Shown: one piece after another, positions 29,701 through 37,839 of the stretch
Numbering within the stretch: position 1 is the stretch's first letter
Layout of the letters: every line of letters starts with the position of its first letter
Assembly (NCBI GenBank): GCA_022360175.1
Contig: JAKSDI010000019.1
Coordinates: 1 to 64,000, forward strand
Source: Chitinophagales bacterium
GTDB taxonomy: Bacteria > Bacteroidota > Bacteroidia > Chitinophagales > Saprospiraceae
DNA length: 64,000 nucleotides
Direction of reading: 5' to 3'
The notes under the pieces: model-generated
Databases searched by the model: none
The model's input: only the letters and a program-made list of their open reading frames with translations
Told to the model about the DNA's origin: nothing
Program-made: the position numbers and the translations under genes

Positions 29701-31133
29701 ATGGCAATACCTAAAACCTGATCCGGTTGTACATTTACATTGACAGAGATGAAGCCCAACTCAGGGTGGAAAGTATATTCTGATTCGCGCAGTTTTCGAG
29801 CACTTACCTTTTCAAAATCTCGTATTTGTTGCAAACCAAGTTCTCCCTGTAAGGTGGAAACGGCACGATCAATATCTCTAATATTATCTCCTCTCGATAC
29901 GATGCGAGAATACAAGTCATTGGCAGCATTATCTGGTAAAAGGCGGTTATTAACCAAATCTCTTCTACCCCAGCCTGCATTGACGCTTATTGCTTCCGGA
30001 TTGACCAATTCATTAGGTTCTCCCAAATCCGCTAGTGCTACAATATCTCTTACATCAGTAACCTCATTGCGATCATTAGTCAGCCAAACTTCTAATTTCT
30101 TAATTTTAAAGAGAGAGTTGATTTGAGGTAGGTTCAACAGTGCTCGTTCAAAGTTATCTCGGTTGTAGTGGGTCAGGAAGAAGTGTCTGTTTTCATCATA
30201 CTCATCTGCCCTTACTTCGAATGTCTGCACCTGGCTACCACCTTCTATCTGAATATTCTCTCGTTGCGATTTCTGCTGGGAAGCAATAGCAGTAAGGCGT
30301 AGATGCCCAAACTTCAGTTCTGTTTTAAGCCCAAATAAACTTTGAGCTCCCTGAATTAATGTTCCCCGCAAGGGTAAGCTTACATTACCTGCTTCAATTT
30401 TCTGCAAAATGGCATCTTCTCCGCCAGCAAAATCATCGGAATTATAATCCAGTTTGATTTGATTGTCAAAGTTAAATGTCGCATTCGTATTGTAATTGGT
30501 AGTTAGGCTAAGTTTTTCACCTATTTTACCAGTAACATTCATGTTGATGTTCATGTCAAAGTCAAACCCTCCTTGCCTTCGCTGACGCTCTGGCAAATCC
30601 GGACGGTCTACCCGCGAATAATCTACACCAAAGGTAAGATCAATATTACCCTGAGGGCGAATATCCACTTCCGTTCCCCCAAACAAACGTTCCAAAAGAT
30701 TTTCCTGAACATCTATTTGTGCAATAGGATCGAGTGCTCCCGCTCCACCATCTCCAGAACTGACTCCTGCCAGACGATCAAAATAGGCTCGTTCTTCCTG
30801 TTTTTGTCGGGCATCCAGATATTCTTCGAATGACATATAGGTAGAAGGGCGATATATTTCATTACCAATGGTTTCAGTAATGATGTATTGTCCAGTTTCT
30901 GGGTCGTATTCTACATTTTGCTCTACGCTACTGGGTTCTCCCAGTTCGAAAGGATTAGTAGAAGGGTTGGTCAGAAAGTCACCATATCGCGGCTCTAAAT
31001 CTGGAATGGTATCTGAGACAGCTACATTTGAGAAGGCATATGGGTCTTCCAATGCGTTACCACCAATCATGGCATTAAGGGCAGTAGTTGCAATTCCGAG
31101 TAGCAGTGCTAAGGGTAAATATATTTTCATCAT
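23715..31133 (-). CDS. sprA: SprA/Sov outer-membrane translocon of the type IX secretion system
   Basis: A 2472-residue protein, the size expected of SprA, the very large beta barrel that conducts type IX cargo across the outer membrane. A signal peptide (about 1-20) is followed by the family N-terminal region (LEPRYGDFLTNPSTNPFELG), repeated SprA blocks with RGTLIQGAQSLFGLKTELKFG near residue 255, a long barrel, and a C-terminal strand ending SFQLN. Two low-complexity loops are visible: a D/K/E-rich stretch near 1970 and a poly-lysine/poly-glutamate stretch near 2360. ATGs at 31133 and 31130 are equivalent starts. It works with SprE and the PorG-like protein in this window. Confidence 0.96.
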   Translation of the reverse strand: MMKIYLPLALLLGIATTALNAMIGGNALEDPYAFSNVAVSDTIPDLEPRYGDFLTNPSTNPFELGEPSSVEQNVEYDPETGQYIITETIGNEIYRPSTYMSFEEYLDARQKQEERAYFDRLAGVSSGDGGAGALDPIAQIDVQENLLERLFGGTEVDIRPQGNIDLTFGVDYSRVDRPDLPERQRRQGGFDFDMNINMNVTGKIGEKLSLTTNYNTNATFNFDNQIKLDYNSDDFAGGEDAILQKIEAGNVSLPLRGTLIQGAQSLFGLKTELKFGHLRLTAIASQQKSQRENIQIEGGSQVQTFEVRADEYDENRHFFLTHYNRDNFERALLNLPQINSLFKIKKLEVWLTNDRNEVTDVRDIVALADLGEPNELVNPEAISVNAGWGRRDLVNNRLLPDNAANDLYSRIVSRGDNIRDIDRAVSTLQGELGLQQIRDFEKVSARKLRESEYTFHPELGFISVNVNVQPDQVLGIAMEYEYNGNIYRIGEMSINNSTVGTDTMDLTPKVLFVKMLKSTTQRTDIPTWDLMMKNVYSIGAYQVNQQDFRLDVFYDDPGAGQKRFITETEIARQPLLRVFNLDNLNTQGDPQPDGIFDFVPGVTINPRNGRIMFPKLEPFGDALAEQISDPLLEEKYTFSELYDSTLFIAREYAEQNRFLIRGEYKSSVSSEISLGAFNIPPGSVKVNAGGQQLVEGRDYEVDYNIGKVRILNDALLQSGVPINVSYEDNTLFGFQTKTMLGLRADYEVDENFAIGATFLQLFERPFTQKVNVGDDPINNKMYGLDVNLSREAPWLTKAVDAVPGLNTTAPSNISLTAEAAAIKPGHARAINQNKRDKGGVVYIDDFEGSGSSFDLRQPANRWFLASTPRNDDQNNNPLFPEASLVDDLIYGANRARLNWYRIDPVARNGNDGDNPYTSQVPQVEVFPNVRITPDQLPNVQTFDLTYYPGERGPYNFDIPNGYPGYTRGVSFNGDSLVLNDPATRWGGVMRELNTNDFQTANIEFLEFWVLSPFLDSNDARNPAEDFEQKEGELYINLGNISEDILRDSRLFFENGLPGPANPDRRTDNTDWGKVPVSQQITRAFDNDPATRDSQDVGLDGLDDVAERDFYAPFIAEIAGANPVVGQKIANDPSNDNFRYYNAGSFDNTDGVLARYRDFNNPENNSQTSNNNSNVRQTGTNIPDSEDLNRDNTLNETESYFQYRIPLRANPTNPREIDIENTPYVTDSRESDNGRIWYRFRIPLNGSDKVAVGGIRDFRSIRFMRMYMTGFEAPTTLRFARLEFVRNQWRRYSQDFTEVGEEGPIDGEGIKGCEAEFTVDNVNIEENNSRQPFNYVLPEGIQREQSVGVFSALQNEQSQTIKLQGLCDGDARMIFKIVNMDMRVYDRFKMFVHAEEVNQDIDYGEMSMFVRLGSDFQNNYYEYEIPLTMSDTVGLPMNVNSAEYKRAVWRPENEFDFSLEDLVELKRRRNADGFSLGEEYVDVPTPGDNTEPIYEDHRIKIKGNPSIGQVKIVMVGVRNRNTGYTGDQPFDVEVWLNEMRLTGLDERGGAAATARLDAQLADFGSFTASGNISSIGFGAIDQKVQQRNREVISGYDFAANLNMDKFLPENWGIRLPVYAQYSRATRTPEFDPYDLDVTLKDKLDDAENSEVRDSIRDQAQEVTTIKSFNLTNVRKERTNNSKPPMPWDISNFSASYSYTETDYHDPIIELSEEKNHTGSLDYTYSRRGGYIEPFKKLNGEALRLIKEFNFNPLPNSFSFSSIMNRRFETTSYRFAGVDPRFNTFYNKRFTWDRDYDLQWDLAKSLKFNFNATNSAVIDEPDEIALLETFGFDEARQIRRDSIWTNIKDFGRPKNYQHNFSIGYTLPLKYLPFVGDWMSVKTQYQGGYSWTAASLNVDSLGHIIQNNQNRSANVDLNFEKLYDKVPYLRKINRGSSSAGRKPSRSPNSRSRSNKEEDKEDEDDKKKRDRQPSTVEKVVVRPLLSLRRARFNYTEQMSTTVPGFMPQSEILGMNNFDAPGWGFVAGLQPKIRTITDDQRFNPNANNIEGDWLRENSDWITPSVFHNREVLQQYTQNYDARVTVEPFKDFRIDLELTSSYSENYSETFKDTSLVDGITQLVHTVPITMGSKQVSYSALNTLFMDSDQDIQDLFQRFEDNRVIISRRLGSGLHEDDDLADRGYADGYGNTQQDVILPAFIAAYTDQNASSVDLDVFDIMPKVNWRLQYNGLSRIPLFQKIFTNFSLSHGYRSSFAVNNYRSSLPYLATLAESGGLDTASFNFFPRLEISDVVIQEDFSPLIGVDMTLTNGISFNAEYKKSRTLALSTVNYQLNESQSEEFVIGFGYLLQDVDIPFLTGSKKKKKKKKDEEEEAQNNQQGRSGRGGARSRGLQTRDLNIDFNFSIRDDVTYAHRLDEGITDPTRGTYTLTFSPSAEYQLNERLSLRLFFDYRKTEPALSTSPPQTNSSGGIIVSFQLN

Positions 31134-31458
31134 AGCTAAATCAACATGGGATTCATGCGGTAGTCAAACCAACTATCTCACGGCTGTTTATTTATTTAAG
31201 TATTGATAAAAGCCGTTCTAAGTATTAATCAAAAAATCGCTTTACTATTTCTCCTTTTCATTAAAAACCTGGTTGCTGTCAAAGCTTTGATTTTTCATGA
31301 AAACCAAAAAATTGTAGTTGTCATCTTTTGATTGTTATTAAAACGCATTTGTGATCTTAATATTAAGTATAGACATTTTCTAAAACGAATAGTACGCAGC
31401 ATATTGGCACGCCCCCTTTTTTTTAACATTTCAAGGTCGCGTTAAATATCCCTTCCTC
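31134..31458. other. Gene-free stretch between ruvA and sprA
   Basis: AT-rich spacer of 325 bases. I see no gene, no tandem repeat and no clear TAnnTTTG box on the minus strand; the promoter of sprA is presumably here but cannot be placed. Confidence 0.4.
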
Positions 31459-32049
31459 TTATGACATTTCTTTGAGTCCCAGCTTGATCAATTCTTCTAC
31501 AGAATTCACTCCCTGTTGCTCTTTTAGTACCTTGTTCAGTGCTTTTTGCGCTTTTATCCGATTGAAGCCCAAAGCGATCAATGCAGATAACGCCTCATCT
31601 CTTAGAGTATTGTCCTGAGGTAACAAGCTTGGCAAATCATCTCCTGCATCTTTTAGTAATTTATCTTTCAGGTCAAGAATAATTCGCTTTGCAGTCTTTG
31701 GCCCTACGCCTTTAATCTTTTTTAAAGTATTTACATCCTCGCCAATAATTGCTGCCCTCATTTCTCCAGGATTCATTGCTGACAACATCAGCTGAGCCGT
31801 GCTTGGCCCAATTCCTGATACAGAAATCAATTGAGCAAAAAGGCTACGTTCGCTCGCTTCTGCAAAACCATAAAGTGTATGACTATCTTCTTTAATATGC
31901 AGATGTGTCAATATTTTTACACTTTCCAGTTTTTCCACTAGCGCATAAGTATAAAGGCTGATATTGATGTGGTATCCAATGCCTCCTGCTTCTACCACTA
32001 TATAGGTAGGATTCTTATGCGTAATTGCCCCTTTAACGTAGGTTATCAT
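31459..32049 (-). CDS. ruvA: Holliday junction DNA helicase subunit RuvA
   Basis: A 196-residue protein that binds four-way DNA junctions and recruits the RuvB motor. Domain I (OB fold) starts MITYVKGAITH with YHINIS; domain II has the two helix-hairpin-helix motifs SVSGIGPSTA and KIKGVGPKTA; domain III (about 150-196, EALSALIALGFNRIKAQKAL) is the RuvB-binding part. All three domains are present at normal length. Its neighbour sprA has no functional link to it. Confidence 0.97.
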   Translation of the reverse strand: MITYVKGAITHKNPTYIVVEAGGIGYHINISLYTYALVEKLESVKILTHLHIKEDSHTLYGFAEASERSLFAQLISVSGIGPSTAQLMLSAMNPGEMRAAIIGEDVNTLKKIKGVGPKTAKRIILDLKDKLLKDAGDDLPSLLPQDNTLRDEALSALIALGFNRIKAQKALNKVLKEQQGVNSVEELIKLGLKEMS

Positions 32050-32270
32050 ATAAAAATACTATTACTAGTACGGAAAAATGTCCACGAAGGTACAAAGATG
32101 TATTAGAAGATTAAAATCCTTGTTAATCAACATTATCAAGATTAAAAAATGACAAGGATTTTTTGTTTCTGGCTTACCAAACACAAAATATTAAATGGTA
32201 TTTTACGGCCAGCGAAGAAAAAAATATATTTTTAACGCTACTTTTTGATTAAAACCAAACTATTTAATAC

Positions 32271-33815
32271 ATGGCGCAGGCTACAGGTTTCGACTTTGAA
32301 GGACAGCCGAAGTTATTCGGGCATCCAGTAGGATTGTTTATTTTATTCTTTACTGAATTATGGGAGCGATTCTCTTATTATGGAATGAGAGCTTTGCTCG
32401 TTTTATTTTTAGTTGCGCAGACTACTGGTGAAAATCCCGGATTTGGGTGGACTGAAACAGAGGCACTAGCACTCTATGGATGGTATACGATGTTGGTATA
32501 CGTAGCCTCTATTCCCGGTGGTTTATTAGCAGACCGATTGCTGGGGCAAAAGCGAAGCGTCATGCTGGGGGGATTGCTCTTATGTGCGGGGCACGGAATA
32601 CTCGCCATCAATGCAGAATGGGCCTTTTATACCGGACTGCTCTTGATTATACTTGGCGTTGGTTGTTTAAAGCCTAATATTTCTACTATGGTTGGTGGCC
32701 TTTATCGCCCTGGGGATGACCGTAGAGACGTTGGATTTACCATATTTTATATAGGTATTAATATTGGTGCTTTCCTATCTGCTCTTATCGTTGGATGGAT
32801 AGGTGAGGTATATGGCTGGCATTATGGCTTTGGATTGGCAGGAATAGGAATGTTCATTGGCCAGCTGGTTTATGTTTCCGGACAGAAATACCTAAAAGGA
32901 GTTGGTGATAAACCAACTAAACAGGAATTATCATCGGAAACTAATTTCTTTGGAGAGATTTTCCGTCGTCCAGTACCATTGATTGTTACGCTTGTTATTT
33001 CTGCAGGAGGCTTATACATTTTATCTACAGGTACGATAGGATATGGTTTATTGGTGATATTCTTAGCACTGGCGATAGGAGTCAGTATTGTATTCTATCA
33101 AAACTCTAATCAGATAGAAAAAGATCGACTACTGGTTACCTTTTTATCTTTCTTATTGATTATCACTTTTTGGGGAGCTTTTGAGCAAGCAGGAGGTTTG
33201 ATGAACCTTTATGCCCAAGACAATACAGATAGAATGTTAGGGGGCTTTGAGGTACCTGCTACCTGGTTCCAAAGTTTGAATGCACTTTTTATTATCCTTT
33301 TGGGTACTCCTATTGGATTATTTTGGCTATGGTGGAAACGCAAAGGAAAAGAAGCATCTTCTATCTTCAAAATGGCCGTAGGTGTAATCATTATGGGTTG
33401 GGGTTTTCTATTCATGCGTGGTGCAACCATCCAATTTGAAAGCACTGGTTCTTCTGCTATGTATTGGTTGGTATTTGCCTATTTACTCCACACTATTGGT
33501 GAATTATGTGCCTCACCAGTAGCCTTGTCTTTTATTACCAAGTTATCTCCTGCTCGTTATGTGTCCTTTATGATGGGCTTTTACTTTGCTGCTACCGGAT
33601 TAGGAAACAAAGTAGCGGGTGCTTTAGGTGAAGCAGCACAGGAAGCTGGAGAGCTTCAAATATTCACAGGTATTGCTATTTTCTGTACCATTATTGGAGT
33701 ACTTGTAATCCTTATTCTTAAACCTCTAAAACGCCTTACTCATGGTGCGGAGGACATTAAGGACTCTCACTACGAAGAACAAGAAGGATATGAAGTAGCG
33801 GATGTGCCGGAATAG
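32271..33815 (+). CDS. POT/PTR2-family peptide transporter, copy 1
   Basis: A 514-residue inner-membrane transporter, probably taking up di- and tripeptides with protons. The POT signature ELWERFSYYGMRALL (about 30-44) carries the conserved ExxERFxYY motif; a second family motif, FYIGINIGAFLS, is near 165. The expected 12-14 membrane helices cover the protein. It is followed by a heptamer array and a second, longer POT paralog in the same orientation, so this is probably an old tandem duplication. Confidence 0.93.
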   Translation: MAQATGFDFEGQPKLFGHPVGLFILFFTELWERFSYYGMRALLVLFLVAQTTGENPGFGWTETEALALYGWYTMLVYVASIPGGLLADRLLGQKRSVMLGGLLLCAGHGILAINAEWAFYTGLLLIILGVGCLKPNISTMVGGLYRPGDDRRDVGFTIFYIGINIGAFLSALIVGWIGEVYGWHYGFGLAGIGMFIGQLVYVSGQKYLKGVGDKPTKQELSSETNFFGEIFRRPVPLIVTLVISAGGLYILSTGTIGYGLLVIFLALAIGVSIVFYQNSNQIEKDRLLVTFLSFLLIITFWGAFEQAGGLMNLYAQDNTDRMLGGFEVPATWFQSLNALFIILLGTPIGLFWLWWKRKGKEASSIFKMAVGVIIMGWGFLFMRGATIQFESTGSSAMYWLVFAYLLHTIGELCASPVALSFITKLSPARYVSFMMGFYFAATGLGNKVAGALGEAAQEAGELQIFTGIAIFCTIIGVLVILILKPLKRLTHGAEDIKDSHYEEQEGYEVADVPE

Positions 33816-33840
33816 GAATAGGAATAGAGGTGATATTCTG

Positions 33841-33890
33841 ATTAGTGATTAGTTGATTAGTGATTAGTGATTAGTGATTAGTGATTAGTG
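33841..33890. repeat. Heptamer array, unit ATTAGTG
   Basis: Seven units, six of them perfect ATTAGTG and one with an extra T. It begins 25 bases after the stop of the first POT gene and lies between the two paralogs. Confidence 0.92.
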
Positions 33891-33967
33891 AAGTGGGTGA
33901 GTAAATTCATATTATTAAAATAAACGCAGGATAACCGGGCTGATGCCCTAACAAATTACCAAACTAT

Positions 33968-36082
33968 ATGTCAACGATTAAGCAGGATTTTTTTAAATCG
34001 AAGATTTTCGGCCATCCCGCGGGCCTCTTCGTATTGTTTTTTACTGAAATGTGGGAGCGTTTTTCTTTCTATGGAATGCGCGTTTTATTGGTAAACTTTC
34101 TAACCATGGCCGCAATCAGCTACAATCCCGGCTGGGAATGGAGTGCTGAAAATGCAGGTGCTTTATTTGGTACCTACGCCATGTTGTTATATATCACTCC
34201 TATTGCCGGTGGTATTATTGCCGACAAGCTGACTGGATATCGATGGGCGGTTGTGATTGGTGCAGGTATTATGACATTAGGGCATGCTAGTATGGCATTG
34301 GAGTCTGAATTTTCCCTTTATCTGGGGCTCGCACTGCTTGTTATTGGTACTGGTTTTTTCAAACCCAACATTACTTCTATCATTTCCGAAATGTATGAGT
34401 TTTTGCCTGAAAAGAAAGATGGTGCCTATACTATCTTTTATATGGGGGTAAATGCAGGTGCATTTTTTGGCATGATGCTTTGTGGTTACCTTGCTGAGAG
34501 AGTTGGATGGAGTTGGGGTTTTGGATTGGCAGGTATATTTATGCTTTTAGGGACACTACAATTTTGGTTGGCTAAGCCACTATTTGGAGAAATTGGTGGA
34601 GTACCCAAAAAGGATCAGGATGAAGCAGATGCTGCCGCGGCTAAAGAGCTAACAGAAGAAGAAGCTCAGGCAGAAAAGCGCAATCCATTTACGATGCTAG
34701 ACAAAGTTCTGATAGTTATCTCTGCTGCTATTGGCCTGGGGTATGCTATTAACGACCCTATGTCAAAAATTGCAGGTATAGATATGTTTAGCTGGCTACA
34801 AACCAGTTCGCTAGATGGCCAGATTGTCGCTATTTTAATAGGGCTTGTATTATTCTTGTTCTTAGCTATCTCCCGTATATCTCGTTATACACCTGTTATT
34901 CGAGATCGTATGATTGCATTCATTGTATTTGCATTTTTTACGGTTTTCTTCTGGATGTCTTTTGAACAGGGAGCTACTTCTCTAATTCTCTTTGCTCGCG
35001 ACTTTACCAATCGAGAACTGGTAGGCAATTCTGCAGTAATATTTAATATTGTTAATGCATTGCTCACTATTATTCCTTTGGCGATCATTACCTGGGTACT
35101 TTATCTGTTGGCTAAGCAAACTGGTAAAAAAATACCTGGTTCCAATATTGTGCTCATTGTTTGCTTCCTTGCCATTTGGGGAATTGTAGGCTGGATGCTT
35201 TATAGAGATTTTAACACCACTGCTTATGAGGTCTCTTATCGTGCTGAAAAAGTACCGGTGATAGATGAAGCGACTGGCCAGATACAAGTTAATGAAGAAG
35301 GAGAGCAGGTATTTAGCTTCAACGCTTTATCTGAAAATGTAAATGAATCTACTCTGACTAATGAGGTAGTTGACAGGACTGTTATCATCGGTGAGCCATT
35401 TGTAGATTATGATAAAGGTGCTACCGTTAATATCATTACTAAGGATAATGATGGTCTTTCCTATGGTTTTATTGCTGGAGAACGCCTTGAATTAGCAAGA
35501 AGCAGAGGGGCTGAATTAAACCGAGATAACGGTGTCATACCTGCTACTGTTAGCCAAGTGAAAAACAACTGGGTAGAAATAACCGTATCCTGGTTCAGTA
35601 TTTTGAATTCGTTCTTCATTATTGCCTTCGCTTCCATGTTTAGTCGCTGGTGGGATAGTAAATACAATCCTCCTGCTGCTATCAAATATGGCTTAGGACT
35701 CATCATTATGGCGATCGGATTTGGAATCCTGGCATGGGGATCTTCTGGAGTTGTACCAGGTGTAAAAGCGAGTATGATATGGCTCGTACTGGCCTACTTA
35801 TTCCATACACTGGGCGAACTGTGTTTAAGTCCTGTAGGATTATCATACGTGAGTAAATTGGTGCCAGGTCGTATGATTGCCTTCATGTTTGGTATGTGGT
35901 ATCTGGCAATTGCTATTGGAAACAAATTGGCAGCAGTATTTGGTGGACAAATTGAAAATATTACGGAACAATACTCTCTATCTACATTCTTCCTGATATT
36001 TACAATAGTACCAATGGTTGCAGGAGTCATTGTAATGCTACTACATCCTGTGCTGAAAAAACTCATGCACGGCGTGAAATAA
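33968..36082 (+). CDS. POT-family peptide transporter, copy 2, with a large extra loop
   Basis: A 704-residue paralog of the preceding transporter, about 190 residues longer. It keeps the POT motif EMWERFSFYGMRVLL and FYMGVNAGAFFGM. The added length is mostly a hydrophilic loop at about residues 411-537 (from FNTTAYEVSYRAEKV to VSQVKNNW) between membrane helices, with strand-forming residues; it may face the periplasm. A shorter acidic/alanine linker lies near 220-240. The substrate is inferred as small peptides. A strong bidirectional terminator follows. Confidence 0.92.
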   Translation: MSTIKQDFFKSKIFGHPAGLFVLFFTEMWERFSFYGMRVLLVNFLTMAAISYNPGWEWSAENAGALFGTYAMLLYITPIAGGIIADKLTGYRWAVVIGAGIMTLGHASMALESEFSLYLGLALLVIGTGFFKPNITSIISEMYEFLPEKKDGAYTIFYMGVNAGAFFGMMLCGYLAERVGWSWGFGLAGIFMLLGTLQFWLAKPLFGEIGGVPKKDQDEADAAAAKELTEEEAQAEKRNPFTMLDKVLIVISAAIGLGYAINDPMSKIAGIDMFSWLQTSSLDGQIVAILIGLVLFLFLAISRISRYTPVIRDRMIAFIVFAFFTVFFWMSFEQGATSLILFARDFTNRELVGNSAVIFNIVNALLTIIPLAIITWVLYLLAKQTGKKIPGSNIVLIVCFLAIWGIVGWMLYRDFNTTAYEVSYRAEKVPVIDEATGQIQVNEEGEQVFSFNALSENVNESTLTNEVVDRTVIIGEPFVDYDKGATVNIITKDNDGLSYGFIAGERLELARSRGAELNRDNGVIPATVSQVKNNWVEITVSWFSILNSFFIIAFASMFSRWWDSKYNPPAAIKYGLGLIIMAIGFGILAWGSSGVVPGVKASMIWLVLAYLFHTLGELCLSPVGLSYVSKLVPGRMIAFMFGMWYLAIAIGNKLAAVFGGQIENITEQYSLSTFFLIFTIVPMVAGVIVMLLHPVLKKLMHGVK

Positions 36083-36103
36083 TTAATTTGATTCAGTATG
36101 AAT

Positions 36104-36141
36104 AAAAAAGAGCTTGTGCAAAGTGCACAAGCTCTTTTTTT
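36104..36141. terminator. Strong bidirectional terminator
   Basis: Perfect 12-bp stem (AGAGCTTGTGCA / TGCACAAGCTCT) with a 3-base loop, preceded by six A and followed by seven T, 21 bases after the POT stop. Confidence 0.92.
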
Positions 36142-36289
36142 ATCCTTTCTTTTTCAATTTATTTACCTAGTGCTCTGATAAGTACCTATTGGTGAGGAGG
36201 CATCGGCTTATTATCTAAATAATTAGCTATCAGTCTTTCCTATGATTACACGGTTATAAAAGAGAAATCTTCCAGAAAAAGTGATAAGT

Positions 36290-36356
36290 GATCTACGAAT
36301 GGCACAAATTATACGAAAACTTTGAAAATCTGTGAAATTAGTGTCATTCGTGGATC
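36290..36356. repeat. Inverted repeat with a nine-base internal period
   Basis: Arms GATCTACGAATGGCACAAATT (in two parts: GATCTACGAAT and GGCACAAATT) and the inverse of GATCCACGAATGACACTAATT pair over 21 bp with 3 mismatches. The inside repeats ACGAA/TGAAA words roughly every nine bases. It is the main content of the 36142-36410 stretch. Confidence 0.6.
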
Positions 36357-36410
36357 TTACTGCAGATGTTTTGGCATATGTGTCCGCAGGTCTTTTTATA
36401 TTTGACAGGC

Positions 36411-37766
36411 TTAAGGCCTTATATCTTCCTTTCGCCACTTTCCCAGATTAGGGCAATCACCTATATTTTTATCGATATTAATATAAGTAGCATCTACTCT
36501 CTCTCCTACCCATTCCGAAATAAATTCATTTTGCTTTGCTTCGATAGCAGCTTGCTTGATTTTTGAATAGTCCTGCTTTAAATCTGCACGGTGAGGGGCC
36601 GTACGAGACTGTAACTGAACAAGGCGGAAATAAACTTCTCCTGTTTGATCTCTATATTCAAAAGGAGCAGATACAGCTTCTACATCCATTGTATCAATAG
36701 TAAAGTATATATCCGGGTCCAGGTCGCCGATTTCAAAAAAGGTATTTCCAGTGAGCGGATTCACCATGCGTCCATCATTATTATAGCTCTGTATATCCTC
36801 ATTAGAAAAACGCTTAACGGCTACTGAGAAGGATAGAGAATCATCAAAAAGTAATTGCCTTACAGAGTCCAGATGTTCTTTCGCCAGCTCCAAATCAGCA
36901 TTCGTAATTTCTGGTTTGATAAGAATATGACGTACATGAATCGAATTACCTCTACGTTCTAGCATTTGTATTAGGTGAAAACCAAAATCAGATTCCACAA
37001 TATCAGATAATTCATTGTCTTCTAAATTGAAAGCAGCAGCTTCAAATTCGGGAACATAACGCCCTCTTTTTGCCCATCCCAGATCACCACCAGCTCGAGC
37101 AGAACCACCATCATCTGAAAATTTGGAGGCCAACTCAGAAAAATCAGCACCACCCTCAATTTCAGATTTCAAACGCTTCAGTAAATCCATCGCTTTAGCC
37201 CGTTCTTCATCATTTACTTTAGGCTTGTATACAATTTCTCCAACTTCTACTTCTGAATTGAAATAAGGCAAGCTATCATATGGAATAGAGTTAAAAAACT
37301 CTTTAACTTCAGAAGGTGTTACGTTTACATTAGCCATCACCTGCCCACGCATGCGTTCAACTAATATTTGATTCTTCAGGTCTTCTCTAAATTGTGCCTT
37401 TACCTCCCCTATTGACTGCCCGTAATAATCTTCAAACTGCTGAACATCATTATTCATAAATGTAAGAATGCGATCAATTCGAGCGTCTAACTGTGCTTCT
37501 ACTTCTTCATCAGATACTTCTATACTATCCAACTTTGATTGATTCAATAAAAGTTTTGTAGCTAATATCTGATCAATAATTCCACAACGAGCACCTTCTG
37601 GCAAGACGCCATTCTGGGCTTCCATCAGAGCCAACTGCTCTTCAATTTCTGATAATAAAACCAACTCACCTCCTACTGTGGCGACTACCTTATCGATGAC
37701 CTCACGTTGGCAGTAACAAGATACTGTAATAGCCATGCAAAGTGACAGGCTGATTAGATACTTCAT
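36411..37766 (-). CDS. SurA-like periplasmic chaperone/peptidyl-prolyl isomerase
   Basis: A 451-residue periplasmic folding factor for outer-membrane proteins. Signal peptide (about 1-19), SurA_N-like chaperone region (REVIDKVVATVGGELVLLSEIEEQL, about 21-160), then two parvulin domains at about 173-275 and 277-385. The first has the family pattern GGADFSELASKFSDD and GGDLGWAKRGRYVPEFE and looks catalytically able; the second is more diverged. It is the last gene of a three-gene run of SurA/parvulin-type proteins (40669 to 36411), which argues for a shared role in envelope biogenesis. Confidence 0.9.
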   Translation of the reverse strand: MKYLISLSLCMAITVSCYCQREVIDKVVATVGGELVLLSEIEEQLALMEAQNGVLPEGARCGIIDQILATKLLLNQSKLDSIEVSDEEVEAQLDARIDRILTFMNNDVQQFEDYYGQSIGEVKAQFREDLKNQILVERMRGQVMANVNVTPSEVKEFFNSIPYDSLPYFNSEVEVGEIVYKPKVNDEERAKAMDLLKRLKSEIEGGADFSELASKFSDDGGSARAGGDLGWAKRGRYVPEFEAAAFNLEDNELSDIVESDFGFHLIQMLERRGNSIHVRHILIKPEITNADLELAKEHLDSVRQLLFDDSLSFSVAVKRFSNEDIQSYNNDGRMVNPLTGNTFFEIGDLDPDIYFTIDTMDVEAVSAPFEYRDQTGEVYFRLVQLQSRTAPHRADLKQDYSKIKQAAIEAKQNEFISEWVGERVDATYINIDKNIGDCPNLGKWRKEDIRP

Positions 37767-37839
37767 TTATTTATGTGTTCAGTTAAGAAGAGTTTAAGAT
37801 AGATGCTCAAAATGTCAATTACATAAACTCTATGCGTGA

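Noticed and set aside
32050..32270. Promoter box (TACTTTTTG) before the first POT gene
   Set aside because: Spacing differs from TAnnTTTG by one base and no second element is visible.
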